The notes below the pieces were generated by a model, which had not been told where the DNA came from, ran no database searches, and saw nothing but the letters and a program-made list of their open reading frames with translations. From Janthinobacterium sp. Marseille (lineage in GTDB: Bacteria; Pseudomonadota; Gammaproteobacteria; Burkholderiales; Burkholderiaceae_D): a DNA stretch of 64,000 nucleotides. Shown piece after piece: positions 46,480-54,657 of this stretch. Numbering within the stretch: the stretch's first letter is position 1; every line of letters begins with the position of its first letter. The DNA lies in assembly GCF_000013625.1 (NCBI RefSeq), contig NC_009659.1:4030001-4094000 (forward strand), written 5' to 3'. Made by a program: the position numbers and the translations under genes.

Positions 46480-46509
46480 CAAATTGTCGCTATGCCTGGC
46501 CAAATTGTC
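46480..46509 (+). promoter_or_regulatory. Tandem activator dyads upstream of a sigma-54 promoter
   Basis: Two copies of CAAATTGTC, 21 bp apart (46480 and 46501), each inside a dyad of form GNCAANTTGNC. Two-helical-turn spacing, 70-100 bp upstream of the -24/-12 element, is the normal place for an NtrC-family activator. Confidence 0.7.
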
Positions 46510-46577
46510 CCGCCTGTAAATTTATGTGCATTCGCAACAAACCTTAAGAATCAAGAGCTTGTACTGACTCCCCCATC

Positions 46578-46593
46578 TGGCATGTCGATTGCC
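46578..46593 (+). promoter_or_regulatory. Sigma-54 (-24/-12) promoter for the OFA transporter
   Basis: TGGCATGTCGATTGCC matches the TGGCACGNNNNTTGCW consensus, with GG and GC at correct spacing. It is 111 bp upstream of the transporter start. Confidence 0.8.
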
Positions 46594-46703
46594 TATAGAT
46601 CCCGGCCTGGTGAAGAAGCTTCACCGCAGACGATGCATGAGCGCCGTCAAAAACGCCTCGCAACACAGCGATGTTGTGAACAAGATCAAATGAGGAGATT
46701 TAC

Positions 46704-48107
46704 ATGCTCGATTTTTTTTCAAAAGATAAAAGTGTCGCCGGTCCCGGCTTCAATCGTTGGATGGTGCCGCCGGCTGCATTGGCAGTTCATCTATGTATCG
46801 GACAGGCCTACGCCTTCAGCGTATTCAATGGCCCCTTATCCAAACTGATAGGTATTGATAGTCCGGCACCGGACGACTGGAAGTTGACTACATTGGGTTG
46901 GATCTTCAGCCTCGCGATTGTTTTCCTCGGCCTGGCCGCTGCCTTCGGTGGCAAATGGCTGGAAAAAGTTGGCCCGCGCCTGACCATGTTTGTTGCCGCT
47001 TGCTGCTTTGGCGGCGGCTTCCTGATTTCAGCCATCGGTGTGTCCCTGCACCAGATCTGGCTGGTGTACCTGGGTTATGGCGTGATCGGCGGTATCGGAC
47101 TGGGCCTCGGTTATGTTTCGCCGGTCTCAACGCTGATCAAATGGTTCCCTGATCGCCGCGGCATGGCGACCGGTATGGCGATCATGGGTTTTGGTGGCGG
47201 CGCGATGATAGGTGCCCCGCTGTCGGTTTACCTGATGGAGCACTTCAAGACCGCGACCTCGGTCGGTGTAACTGAGACCTTTGTCGTGATGGGCGTGCTT
47301 TACTTCATCTCGATGTCGATAGGCGCGATGGCGATCCGTATTCCCCCACCTGACTGGAAACCTGCAGGCTGGGTGCCGCCCGTCGTTGAAAACAAGATGA
47401 TCACCAAACATCATGTAGACATCGATCAGGCGATGAAGACACCGCAGTTTTACTTGCTGTGGCTGGTCCTGTGCCTGAACGTGACGGCCGGTATCGGCGT
47501 ATTGGGCCAGGCCTCGGTGATGATCCAGGAAACCTTCAAGGACACCGTGTCGGTGGCTGCCGCGGCCGGTTTTGTCGGCTTGCTCAGCGTCTTCAATATG
47601 GGTGGCCGTTTCTTTTGGTCTTCCGCTTCCGACTACCTTGGCCGCAAGCGCACCTACTTCATCTTCTTTATCGTCGGCATCATCCTGTATTCGTGCATCC
47701 CATACACCGGTCATAGCGGTAGCGTGGCGTTGTTCGTGATTTTCTACGGCATCATCGTCAGCATGTATGGTGGTGGCTTTTCGACTGTGCCGGTCTATCT
47801 GGCCGACCTGTTCGGCACCAAGTTCGTCGGCGCCATCCATGGTCGCTTGCTGACCGCATGGTCGGCGGCAGGCGTACTGGGGCCGGTGCTGGTTAATTAC
47901 ATCCGCCAGTACCAGATCGACCAGGGCGTGGCCAAAGGTGACGCCTATGCGGTCACCATGTACATCATGGCCGGCCTGCTGCTGGTTGGTTTTGTCTGCA
48001 ATATGCTGATCAAGCCGGTTGATGCCAAACATTACATGCGTGATGACATGGCTAAAGCGAATAAGCCTGTGCATGGCGGCAATGCACAATCCACAGCCGC
48101 AGCTTAA
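46704..48107 (+). CDS. OFA family MFS transporter (oxalate/formate antiporter-like)
   Basis: 467 residues, about 12 membrane helices. The N-terminal WMVPPAALAVHLCIGQAYAFSVFNGPLSK and VSTLIKWFPDRRGMATGMAIMGFGGGAMIG are characteristic of the OFA family, which includes OxlT and the pyruvate-induced YhjX. TGAGGAGA precedes the ATG. Followed after 16 bp by a 44-codon small-subunit gene and, after a terminator, by a two-component system likely to control it. Confidence 0.9.
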   Translation: MLDFFSKDKSVAGPGFNRWMVPPAALAVHLCIGQAYAFSVFNGPLSKLIGIDSPAPDDWKLTTLGWIFSLAIVFLGLAAAFGGKWLEKVGPRLTMFVAACCFGGGFLISAIGVSLHQIWLVYLGYGVIGGIGLGLGYVSPVSTLIKWFPDRRGMATGMAIMGFGGGAMIGAPLSVYLMEHFKTATSVGVTETFVVMGVLYFISMSIGAMAIRIPPPDWKPAGWVPPVVENKMITKHHVDIDQAMKTPQFYLLWLVLCLNVTAGIGVLGQASVMIQETFKDTVSVAAAAGFVGLLSVFNMGGRFFWSSASDYLGRKRTYFIFFIVGIILYSCIPYTGHSGSVALFVIFYGIIVSMYGGGFSTVPVYLADLFGTKFVGAIHGRLLTAWSAAGVLGPVLVNYIRQYQIDQGVAKGDAYAVTMYIMAGLLLVGFVCNMLIKPVDAKHYMRDDMAKANKPVHGGNAQSTAAA

Positions 48108-48123
48108 TGATCCGGAGAAATAT

Positions 48124-48258
48124 ATGAATGCAAATACTTCTGTTAGTGGCAAACAAACCAGCCCGGTGCTGATCGCCCTGTTCTGGGCTTACGTTACCAT
48201 CCCGTTGATATGGGGCGTGTGGTCCACCTTGCAAAAGGCGATGGCGCTATTCCATTAA
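48124..48258 (+). CDS. Small membrane protein, MFS transporter small subunit
   Basis: 44 residues, MNANTSVSGKQTSPVLIALF then one hydrophobic helix (FWAYVTIPLIWGVWSTLQ). CGGAGAAAT precedes the ATG. Small single-helix proteins of this type are encoded directly after OFA transporters and are annotated as transporter small subunits. A terminator follows 21 bp later. Confidence 0.85.
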   Translation: MNANTSVSGKQTSPVLIALFWAYVTIPLIWGVWSTLQKAMALFH

Positions 48259-48279
48259 GCCCGCCTGGATGGAAGCAAG

Positions 48280-48310
48280 GCGAGGTACTTCGCAGTACCT
48301 CGCTTTTTTT
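48280..48310 (+). terminator. Rho-independent terminator after the OFA transporter unit
   Basis: GCGAGGTACT/AGTACCTCGC stem, tetraloop-sized loop, then seven T. Confidence 0.9.
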
Positions 48311-48438
48311 GTATCCGGCCTACATAACGACCTTTGCCTTGTATCCGTGTCGGGTGGGCGCATACTGCAGAATGGGCAAATATGGGTTATAAGAAAAAGA
48401 TATCCATAGTTCGTGGTTTATCCCGCATAGAAATCAAT

Positions 48439-49827
48439 ATGAGCGCTGTAACTCCTGTTAACAACCCGGAAGAACCCTTCGTCGAAGCATTTGGCGGCTG
48501 GCAAGAACGCTCCATCCTGATCGTGGACGATGAGCCCGGCATGCGCAGCTTTTTGCAACGCACGCTGGTGGGCCGTTGCAGTCGCGTCGAAGCAGTGGAC
48601 TCGGTGGAGGCCGCCAATGTTCTATTGGGGCAGCAGCATTTCGACCTGATCATTCTGGATAACTCCCTGCCCGGCAAATCAGGCGTTGACTGGTTGCAGG
48701 AGATACGCGAACTCGGCTTGCATAATGACGTGGTCCTGATCACGGCCTTTGCCGATCTGGAAACAGCGATCCGTGCCTTACGCGCCGGTGCTGCCGATTT
48801 CCTGCTCAAGCCGTTCCGCGTCAACCAGATACTGAGTGCGATAGGCCGTTGCTTTGACCGCGCCCACTTGCGACGTGAAAACTTCATCCTGCGCCGTGAA
48901 CTGGATTCGCATATCGACCTGGCCGGCGTGGAAGGATTGGTCGGAGCTTCTGCGGCACTGGAGCCGATACGGGAAGCGATCAAGCGCCTCGCTACCGTAC
49001 CGAGTACGGTATTGATTACCGGTGAGTCCGGTACCGGCAAGGAAATCGCCGCGCGGGCGATGCATAAACTCAGCAATCGCTCGCACAACCATTTCGTTCC
49101 GATCAATTGCGGCGCGGTGGCACCAGACATCATCGAAAGTGAATTATTCGGCCATATCAAGGGCGCTTTCAGCGGCGCGGCATCATCGCGCGAAGGCCTG
49201 TTCTTTTATGCACAGGGTGGCACCCTCTTCCTTGATGAAGTCGCCGAACTGCCGCTGGCGATGCAAGTCAAACTGCTGCGCGTACTGGAAGAAAAAAGAA
49301 TCCGCCCGGTCGGTGCCGAACGTGAAATACCGGTCGATGTGCGTGTCATTGCGGCGACCAATCGCAATGTGGAAGAGGCGGTGCAGGAAGGTCGCTTCCG
49401 GCAGGATCTTTATTACCGGCTGAATGTAGTGCAACTGCATATGCCGCCCTTGCGTGAACGTACGGAAGACATCCCGGCACTGGCAGAATACTTCGTGCGG
49501 CAACTGGCCCAGCAACTGGGCGTGCCGGCGAAGAAGCCGGACAGCGCGCTCTTCGCATCACTCGCCGGATATAGTTGGCCAGGTAATGTACGCGAATTGC
49601 GCAACCTGATAGAACGCTGGCTGATACTCGGCAATATCTCCGACGTCACAGCTGCAAACAATACGGGCAGCACGACCACGAATGGTGATGTCACGCTGGA
49701 AGCCGTCGAGAAACAACACATCCTGAAGATACTGGCCGAAGTCGGCGGCAACAAGACGGAGGCCGGGCGTCGTCTCGGTATTTCACGCAAGACCCTCGAG
49801 CGTAAATGCGCCGAGTGGGGCGTATAG
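48439..49827 (+). CDS. NtrC-family sigma-54 response regulator
   Basis: 462 residues from MSAVTPVNNPEEPF; an in-frame ATG at 48382 is possible and neither start has a clear ribosome site. Receiver domain has LIVDDEPGMR and the phosphoacceptor in LIILDNSLPGKSG. AAA+ domain has Walker A GESGTGKEIAARAM and a sigma-54 contact loop reading GAFSGA, not GAFTGA. The C-terminal Fis-type HTH is KTEAGRRLGISRKTLERKCAEWG. Probably activates the upstream sigma-54 promoter. Confidence 0.92.
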   Translation: MSAVTPVNNPEEPFVEAFGGWQERSILIVDDEPGMRSFLQRTLVGRCSRVEAVDSVEAANVLLGQQHFDLIILDNSLPGKSGVDWLQEIRELGLHNDVVLITAFADLETAIRALRAGAADFLLKPFRVNQILSAIGRCFDRAHLRRENFILRRELDSHIDLAGVEGLVGASAALEPIREAIKRLATVPSTVLITGESGTGKEIAARAMHKLSNRSHNHFVPINCGAVAPDIIESELFGHIKGAFSGAASSREGLFFYAQGGTLFLDEVAELPLAMQVKLLRVLEEKRIRPVGAEREIPVDVRVIAATNRNVEEAVQEGRFRQDLYYRLNVVQLHMPPLRERTEDIPALAEYFVRQLAQQLGVPAKKPDSALFASLAGYSWPGNVRELRNLIERWLILGNISDVTAANNTGSTTTNGDVTLEAVEKQHILKILAEVGGNKTEAGRRLGISRKTLERKCAEWGV

Positions 49828-49839
49828 AAACGGCTGATA

Positions 49840-51867
49840 GTGCGACGCCTGATGCTATGGCTTGCGAGCCGTCATTTCCTCGGCAATCTGTCGGTGCGTA
49901 CCAAGCTGCTATTGGTGGCGCTGGTACCTTTGCTGACGGCGCTGCCCATCCTGTTTTCGCTGATCTTTTACTGGGGCATAGGTTATTACGACCGCCTGCT
50001 CACCTTCAAGGTCAGCAGCGACCTGGCAGTCGCACATGAATACTTTATCCACGTACGTGAACGCATAGGCCTGGATGTATCCAGCCTCGGTGATTCCTAT
50101 CGCTTCGTCACTACAGTGCGTGATGACAATCACGCGAACCTGCAGCGCATGCTGGCGGATAAACAAAAAGCGCTGGATCTCGACTTCCTGAACTTCCTCG
50201 ATCCGGAGGGACGTGCCATTGTTTCGTCGAATGGCAAACCGGCCGACCTGATTGCGGAGAGTTGGCCGGTGGTATTCAGTGCATTGCAGGGTGAGAAAGC
50301 AACCGAGATCGATATTTACTCGGAAGAGCAATTGCGCCAGCTCAGCGACAAGGCGGCGCAACAGGCGTATCTGGAATTGCTTAGTACCTCGAATGCGGCA
50401 CCGACCAAAAAAACCGCAGAAAAAAGCGGCATGGTGATCCACTCGGCGACCCCGGTGTATGACGACGACGGAAAATTGCTGGGTGTGCTGGAGGGTGGCA
50501 TGCTGCTGAACCAGAACCTCGGTTTCGTCGATACCATCAATAGCCTGGTCTATGCCGAAGGCTCCCTGCCGGAAGGCAGCGCCGGTACCGCAACCCTGTT
50601 TATCGATGATGTGCGTATCGCGACCAATGTACGATTGTTTGGCAACAAGCGTGCATTGGGAACCCGTGCATCCCAAATCGTGCGCGACCATGTACTCAAC
50701 GATGGCAAGACCTGGCTGGATCGTGCTTTCGTCGTGCATGATTGGTATATCTCCGCCTACGAGCCGATCAGCGACAGCTTCGGCAAGCGCGTCGGCATGC
50801 TCTACGTCGGTTATCTGGAAGAGCCCTTCCGCAAGGCCAAGGAAACCGCCATCATCTTGCTGGCACTCCTGTTCACGGCGATAGGCATAGGCGGCGCATT
50901 CTTCTCTTTACGTGTGGCGCGCAATATCTATGGGCCGCTGAAGAGTATGAACCAAACCATGACCGCAGTCGAATTGGGCGATATGCATGCGCGTACCGGT
51001 GTGCAGGCACGTGACGAACTGGGTAATCTGTCGCGCCACCTGGATGACCTTCTGGAGACGGTGCAACAACAAAATGCCGAGTTGAAGAGCTGGGGTAATG
51101 AACTCGATCGCAAGGTGGTGGAACGTACCGCCGAACTGGAGCAAACCAATAAACTGCTGGTGCAGGCACAACAGCAATTGGTGCTGGCGGAAAAACTGGC
51201 AGCGATTGGTGAAATCACGGCCGGCGTTGCCCATGAAATCAATAATCCGGTCGCTGTCCTGCAAGGAAACCTGGATGTATTGCGTGACACCCTCGGCGCG
51301 GCGGCGAAGCCGGTACAGGGTGAGTTGCAATTGATGGACCAGCAGATTTATCGTATCAACACTATCGTCACCAAGCTGCTGCAATTCGCGAGTCCGGGTG
51401 AATTCGCCGGTTACGTTGAAACGGTCGTTATCGATGAAATCGTTGCAGATTCATTGGTGCTGGTCCGGCATTTGTTGAATCAAAGCCGTATCGCTGTCGT
51501 GCATAAAAAAGAGGCGACACTGCCGGTGTCCATCAACCGTGGCGAATTGCAGCAAGTCCTCATCAATCTATTTACCAATGCCATCCATGCAATGAAGGAT
51601 GGCGGCAGCCTGACTATCAGCACTAGCGACTGGCAGGAGGCGGATGGCAAGCGCGGCGTGGCGATAAGTGTGGCCGATACCGGCAGCGGCATCCGGAAAG
51701 AAGATATCGCGCATATCTTCGATGCTTTCTTCACGACCAAGCGCCAGGGCGGTACCGGCCTGGGCTTGTCCATCAGCTATACGCTGGTAGCGCGGTATGG
51801 CGGCACCATCACGGTCAGGAGCGAAGAAGGTGCCGGCACTGAATTCACGGTTCGTTTGCTCGCATGA
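49840..51867 (+). CDS. Membrane sensor histidine kinase partner of the NtrC-type regulator
   Basis: 675 residues from GTG at 49840 (or 671 from ATG at 49852). Two membrane helices (about 20-48 and 335-357) flank a periplasmic cache-like sensor region. A HAMP domain and coiled coil (QQNAELKSWGNELDRKVVERT) follow, then HisKA with the phosphoacceptor in GVAHEINNPVAVLQGN, and the ATPase boxes NLFTNAIHAM, VADTGSGI and GTGLGLSISYTL. It starts 12 bp after the regulator gene. Ligand unknown; a small carboxylate is plausible. Confidence 0.93.
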   Translation: MRRLMLWLASRHFLGNLSVRTKLLLVALVPLLTALPILFSLIFYWGIGYYDRLLTFKVSSDLAVAHEYFIHVRERIGLDVSSLGDSYRFVTTVRDDNHANLQRMLADKQKALDLDFLNFLDPEGRAIVSSNGKPADLIAESWPVVFSALQGEKATEIDIYSEEQLRQLSDKAAQQAYLELLSTSNAAPTKKTAEKSGMVIHSATPVYDDDGKLLGVLEGGMLLNQNLGFVDTINSLVYAEGSLPEGSAGTATLFIDDVRIATNVRLFGNKRALGTRASQIVRDHVLNDGKTWLDRAFVVHDWYISAYEPISDSFGKRVGMLYVGYLEEPFRKAKETAIILLALLFTAIGIGGAFFSLRVARNIYGPLKSMNQTMTAVELGDMHARTGVQARDELGNLSRHLDDLLETVQQQNAELKSWGNELDRKVVERTAELEQTNKLLVQAQQQLVLAEKLAAIGEITAGVAHEINNPVAVLQGNLDVLRDTLGAAAKPVQGELQLMDQQIYRINTIVTKLLQFASPGEFAGYVETVVIDEIVADSLVLVRHLLNQSRIAVVHKKEATLPVSINRGELQQVLINLFTNAIHAMKDGGSLTISTSDWQEADGKRGVAISVADTGSGIRKEDIAHIFDAFFTTKRQGGTGLGLSISYTLVARYGGTITVRSEEGAGTEFTVRLLA

Positions 51868-51886
51868 AAAACGGATAGCTTAAAAA

Positions 51887-51925
51887 ACAAAACCCGCCGG
51901 AACATGGCGGGTTTTGTTTTTCATC
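51887..51925. terminator. Bidirectional rho-independent terminator
   Basis: ACAAAACCCGCC/GGCGGGTTTTGT stem with a 7-nt loop and T run on both strands, between the converging kinase and lipoprotein genes. Confidence 0.9.
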
Positions 51926-51934
51926 AGTGCAAAC

Positions 51935-52249
51935 TTACTTTTTTTCGCTGGCACTAGGTGCGGTGGAATGATTGTTTGCCTGTCCGGATAAAGGCATCGC
52001 AGATGATTCCTGCTCCTTGCTAAGCTCCTTTGGCGTTGCCTGCGTAGATCCGCTGGCATCGCCACTGCCGGTCGTGGCACCAGGTGCCGCTGCGGGCGTG
52101 CTGGCTTCGGAGGGCGGCATCGCGCTGACCGGTGCAGCAACCGAGCCGCTGCTATCGAGTTTGGGAGTCGGCGGCGTTTCTGCTTTCTTGCAACCGATTA
52201 ATAGCAGCGCCAGAAATGCGGAAACCAGAATGGAACGGGAGAACGACAT
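51935..52249 (-). CDS. Small lipoprotein, low complexity
   Basis: 104 residues. N-terminal lipoprotein signal with lipobox LLIG-C (Cys20). The mature part is rich in Pro, Ala, Ser and Thr and has no recognisable domain. TGAAGGAGG-type ribosome site precedes the ATG. Monocistronic between a terminator and the NCS2 region. Function unknown. Confidence 0.75.
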   Translation of the reverse strand: MSFSRSILVSAFLALLLIGCKKAETPPTPKLDSSGSVAAPVSAMPPSEASTPAAAPGATTGSGDASGSTQATPKELSKEQESSAMPLSGQANNHSTAPSASEKK

Positions 52250-52398
52250 GTGACCTCCTTCAGTGGGTTGGTCGTCCCATTGTAGTGGGCGGAATACAGA
52301 AGGAAAGATCTATTTGCGGATAATAAGAAAATTGATCCGGATAGCGGGGATTTTGTAAAAATTACAGGGTATGGCATCCCTGCCTGTTTGCGTAGCCG

Positions 52399-52445
52399 GT
52401 GACAGCTGTCATTCCTTGCGACTAAACCGGAATGACAGCTGTCAC
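52399..52445. repeat. Perfect 17-bp inverted repeat with nested palindromes after the NCS2 gene
   Basis: GTGACAGCTGTCATTCC and GGAATGACAGCTGTCAC with a 13-nt loop, starting 5 bp after the permease stop. Each arm contains the palindrome TGACAGCTGTCA. There is no T run on either strand. Confidence 0.85.
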
Positions 52446-52449
52446 TGGT

Positions 52450-53799
52450 TCAGGCCTCTACGTCCCGCCCTGCCTCGGCAATCGCAGCACGAGCGCTTTC
52501 GGCAGATTCCAGCCCGTTGAAAAACAGATTCAGTACCACGGCCGATATCGCGGTCAGCAAGATGCTGCTTTCCAGCAGCGGGGCCAGCTCCTTCGGTAAT
52601 TGCGCAAAGAATTTCGGCGAGACAACCGGGATCATGCCGATACCGATACTGATCGCGACGATGTAGAGATTGCGCATATTGCCGCGGAAATCCACCCGGG
52701 TCAGCACCTTGATGCCGCTCGCTGCAACCATACCAAACATTACGATGCCTGCGCCGCCGAGGACAAAAGTTGGAACCGAGGCGACGATGACCGCCAGCTT
52801 TGGTACCAGGCCGAGCGTAATCAGAATAAAGCCGGCGGTGACGCACACCCAGCGACTCTTGACGTTGGTGACACTGACGAGTCCGACGTTTTGCGCATAA
52901 GAGGTATAGGGGAAGGTGTTGAATACGCCACCTAATACAGTACCTATGCCATCGGCGCGGAAGCCGCGCACCAGGTCCGGTTCGGTGACCGGGCGCCCGA
53001 CAATTTCGCCGACCGCCAAAAACATTCCGGTCGATTCGATGAAGGTCACAATCATGACAATGCACATCGCTGCGACGGCCCAGAAGCTGAAGGTCGGCAT
53101 ACCAAAATGGAAAGGCGTCGTTACACCAATCCAGGGTGTGACCGTCAGCTCATCGAGGGAAATCTGGCCGAGGAAGAAAGACAGGATGAAGCCAAATAAC
53201 AAACCGAGCAGAATCGCAATATTGGCGATGAAGCCGCGTCCATAGCGCACCAGTAGCAGGATGCAAACCAACACCGCTGCTGCCACGCTGAGGTATAGCG
53301 GAGCGCCGAATTGCGGATTGCCATAACCACCGCCGGCCCATGCCACTGCGACTCCCATCAGGGACAAACCGACTGCCAGGATCTCGGTGCCAGTCACGAT
53401 CGGTGGGAACAAGCGCAACATTTTTCCTATGACGGGTGCGATCAACAGACCGAACAGGCCGGCTGCGATGGTGGCACCATAGATGCCCAGCAGGCCGACA
53501 TTGGGATCCGATCCTATCGCAATCATCGGGCCGATTGCGGTGAAGGTGACGCCCATCATGATAGGCAAGCGTATGCCGACTCCTTTCCATCCAATAGTCT
53601 GGATCAGGGTGACCAAACCGCATGCGAGCAAGTCGGCGTTGATCAGGAAGGCAATTTGTTCCTTGGGTAATTTAAGTGCCGCGCCAATGATAAGCGGGAT
53701 GGAAATTGCACCGGCATACATCACCAGCACATGTTGCAGGCCGAGGGCCAGCAAGGTGCCTAGTGGTAACCGTTCATCGACCAAATTTTTTGTATTCAT
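52450..53799 (-). CDS. NCS2 (uracil-xanthine permease) family nucleobase transporter
   Basis: Inner-membrane nucleobase:H+ symporter, 449 residues, about 14 helices. LGLQHVLVMYAGAISIPLIIG at the N-terminus and FIESTGMFLAVGEIVGRPV (family helix with the conserved Glu) identify the xanthine/urate branch. Last gene of the unit with the split Rieske oxygenase, so it probably imports that enzyme's purine-like substrate. A 174-bp gap separates it from the GST-like gene. Confidence 0.92.
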   Translation of the reverse strand: MNTKNLVDERLPLGTLLALGLQHVLVMYAGAISIPLIIGAALKLPKEQIAFLINADLLACGLVTLIQTIGWKGVGIRLPIMMGVTFTAIGPMIAIGSDPNVGLLGIYGATIAAGLFGLLIAPVIGKMLRLFPPIVTGTEILAVGLSLMGVAVAWAGGGYGNPQFGAPLYLSVAAAVLVCILLLVRYGRGFIANIAILLGLLFGFILSFFLGQISLDELTVTPWIGVTTPFHFGMPTFSFWAVAAMCIVMIVTFIESTGMFLAVGEIVGRPVTEPDLVRGFRADGIGTVLGGVFNTFPYTSYAQNVGLVSVTNVKSRWVCVTAGFILITLGLVPKLAVIVASVPTFVLGGAGIVMFGMVAASGIKVLTRVDFRGNMRNLYIVAISIGIGMIPVVSPKFFAQLPKELAPLLESSILLTAISAVVLNLFFNGLESAESARAAIAEAGRDVEA

Positions 53800-53973
53800 C
53801 TTTGTCTCCTATCGGTCTGATGACCGATTTGTTTTTTTTGAGATACTCACGGGTCTTCTTATGTTTTCAAGCTGTATTGCAAACGATGTATACCCTCCCC
53901 TTTCTGCCAGATACTGTTTGTCGTCCTGATGACGGACGTCACATCAACAGACCTTGCAACAGACATCCTGGAT

Positions 53974-54651
53974 TTATTGACAGGTTTCTTCCGCAAGTGA
54001 GGCCGGCTCGAAGGAAGCTGAGGTTGGAAAAATCCCCGACATGACGGTGAATCCGGGGATGCGTTTGACACGGTCCAGCCAGCGTCGTACCGCCGGGTAG
54101 TCGAGTAGTGAAACGCCGGCTTCATCCGACAATGCGATATACGGGAAGCAGGCAAGATCCGCGATGGTGGGTGCGGCGGCCGGACATAGCCATTGATGTC
54201 CATTTTGTTCCGCCGCCCACAGGTGTTCGTCCAGTATGCGCAGTAGTTCGTGCGCGCGGGCACGGCATTGCTCTGCATTGAAATCGTAAAAAAACAAATC
54301 ATGCAAACGTGCAGCGGAAATCGAGCCGGTCAAACCATCGGCAAACGCGAGCCACATATTTGCCTGGCCGAGGATGGCGGGCGCATGTGTCGGATACCAG
54401 GTCAAACTGGTGTCGTATTTGTTCGCCAGGTAAACCAGGATGGCCTGGGCATCGCGCAACACGAAATCATCATCGCGCAATACCGGCAACTGGCCGAGTG
54501 GATTGATGCGCAGGAAGGCCGGTGATTTATGTTCCCTGGACGGGAAAAATTCCACTGTCTCTATCGTGTACGGTAGCTTCAGGATGGAAAGGAGCATCCG
54601 CACCTTGTAGCAATTCCCCGAGAGTTCATAGTCATAAAGCGTGATCATCAT
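53974..54651 (-). CDS. ndmE: GST-family protein, NdmE-like partner of the Rieske system
   Basis: 225 residues with an N-terminal thioredoxin-like GST domain (LYDYELSGNCYKVRMLLSIL, NPLGQLPVLRDDDFVLRDAQAI) and a helical C-terminal domain. It follows the Rieske-reductase gene by 6 bp. In the Pseudomonas putida CBB5 caffeine pathway a GST-like protein (NdmE) helps NdmC and NdmD assemble. The same three-gene combination is present here. Whether it uses glutathione is unknown. Confidence 0.8.
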   Translation of the reverse strand: MMITLYDYELSGNCYKVRMLLSILKLPYTIETVEFFPSREHKSPAFLRINPLGQLPVLRDDDFVLRDAQAILVYLANKYDTSLTWYPTHAPAILGQANMWLAFADGLTGSISAARLHDLFFYDFNAEQCRARAHELLRILDEHLWAAEQNGHQWLCPAAAPTIADLACFPYIALSDEAGVSLLDYPAVRRWLDRVKRIPGFTVMSGIFPTSASFEPASLAEETCQ

Positions 54652-54657
54652 TCGTCC

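Noticed and set aside
46405..46848. 147-codon open frame before the OFA transporter
   Set aside because: It covers the sigma-54 promoter and activator dyads and overlaps the transporter start in another frame. No conserved features.
47127..48152. 341-codon antisense open frame in the OFA transporter
   Set aside because: Antisense mirror of a clear 12-helix transporter with family motifs and a ribosome site.
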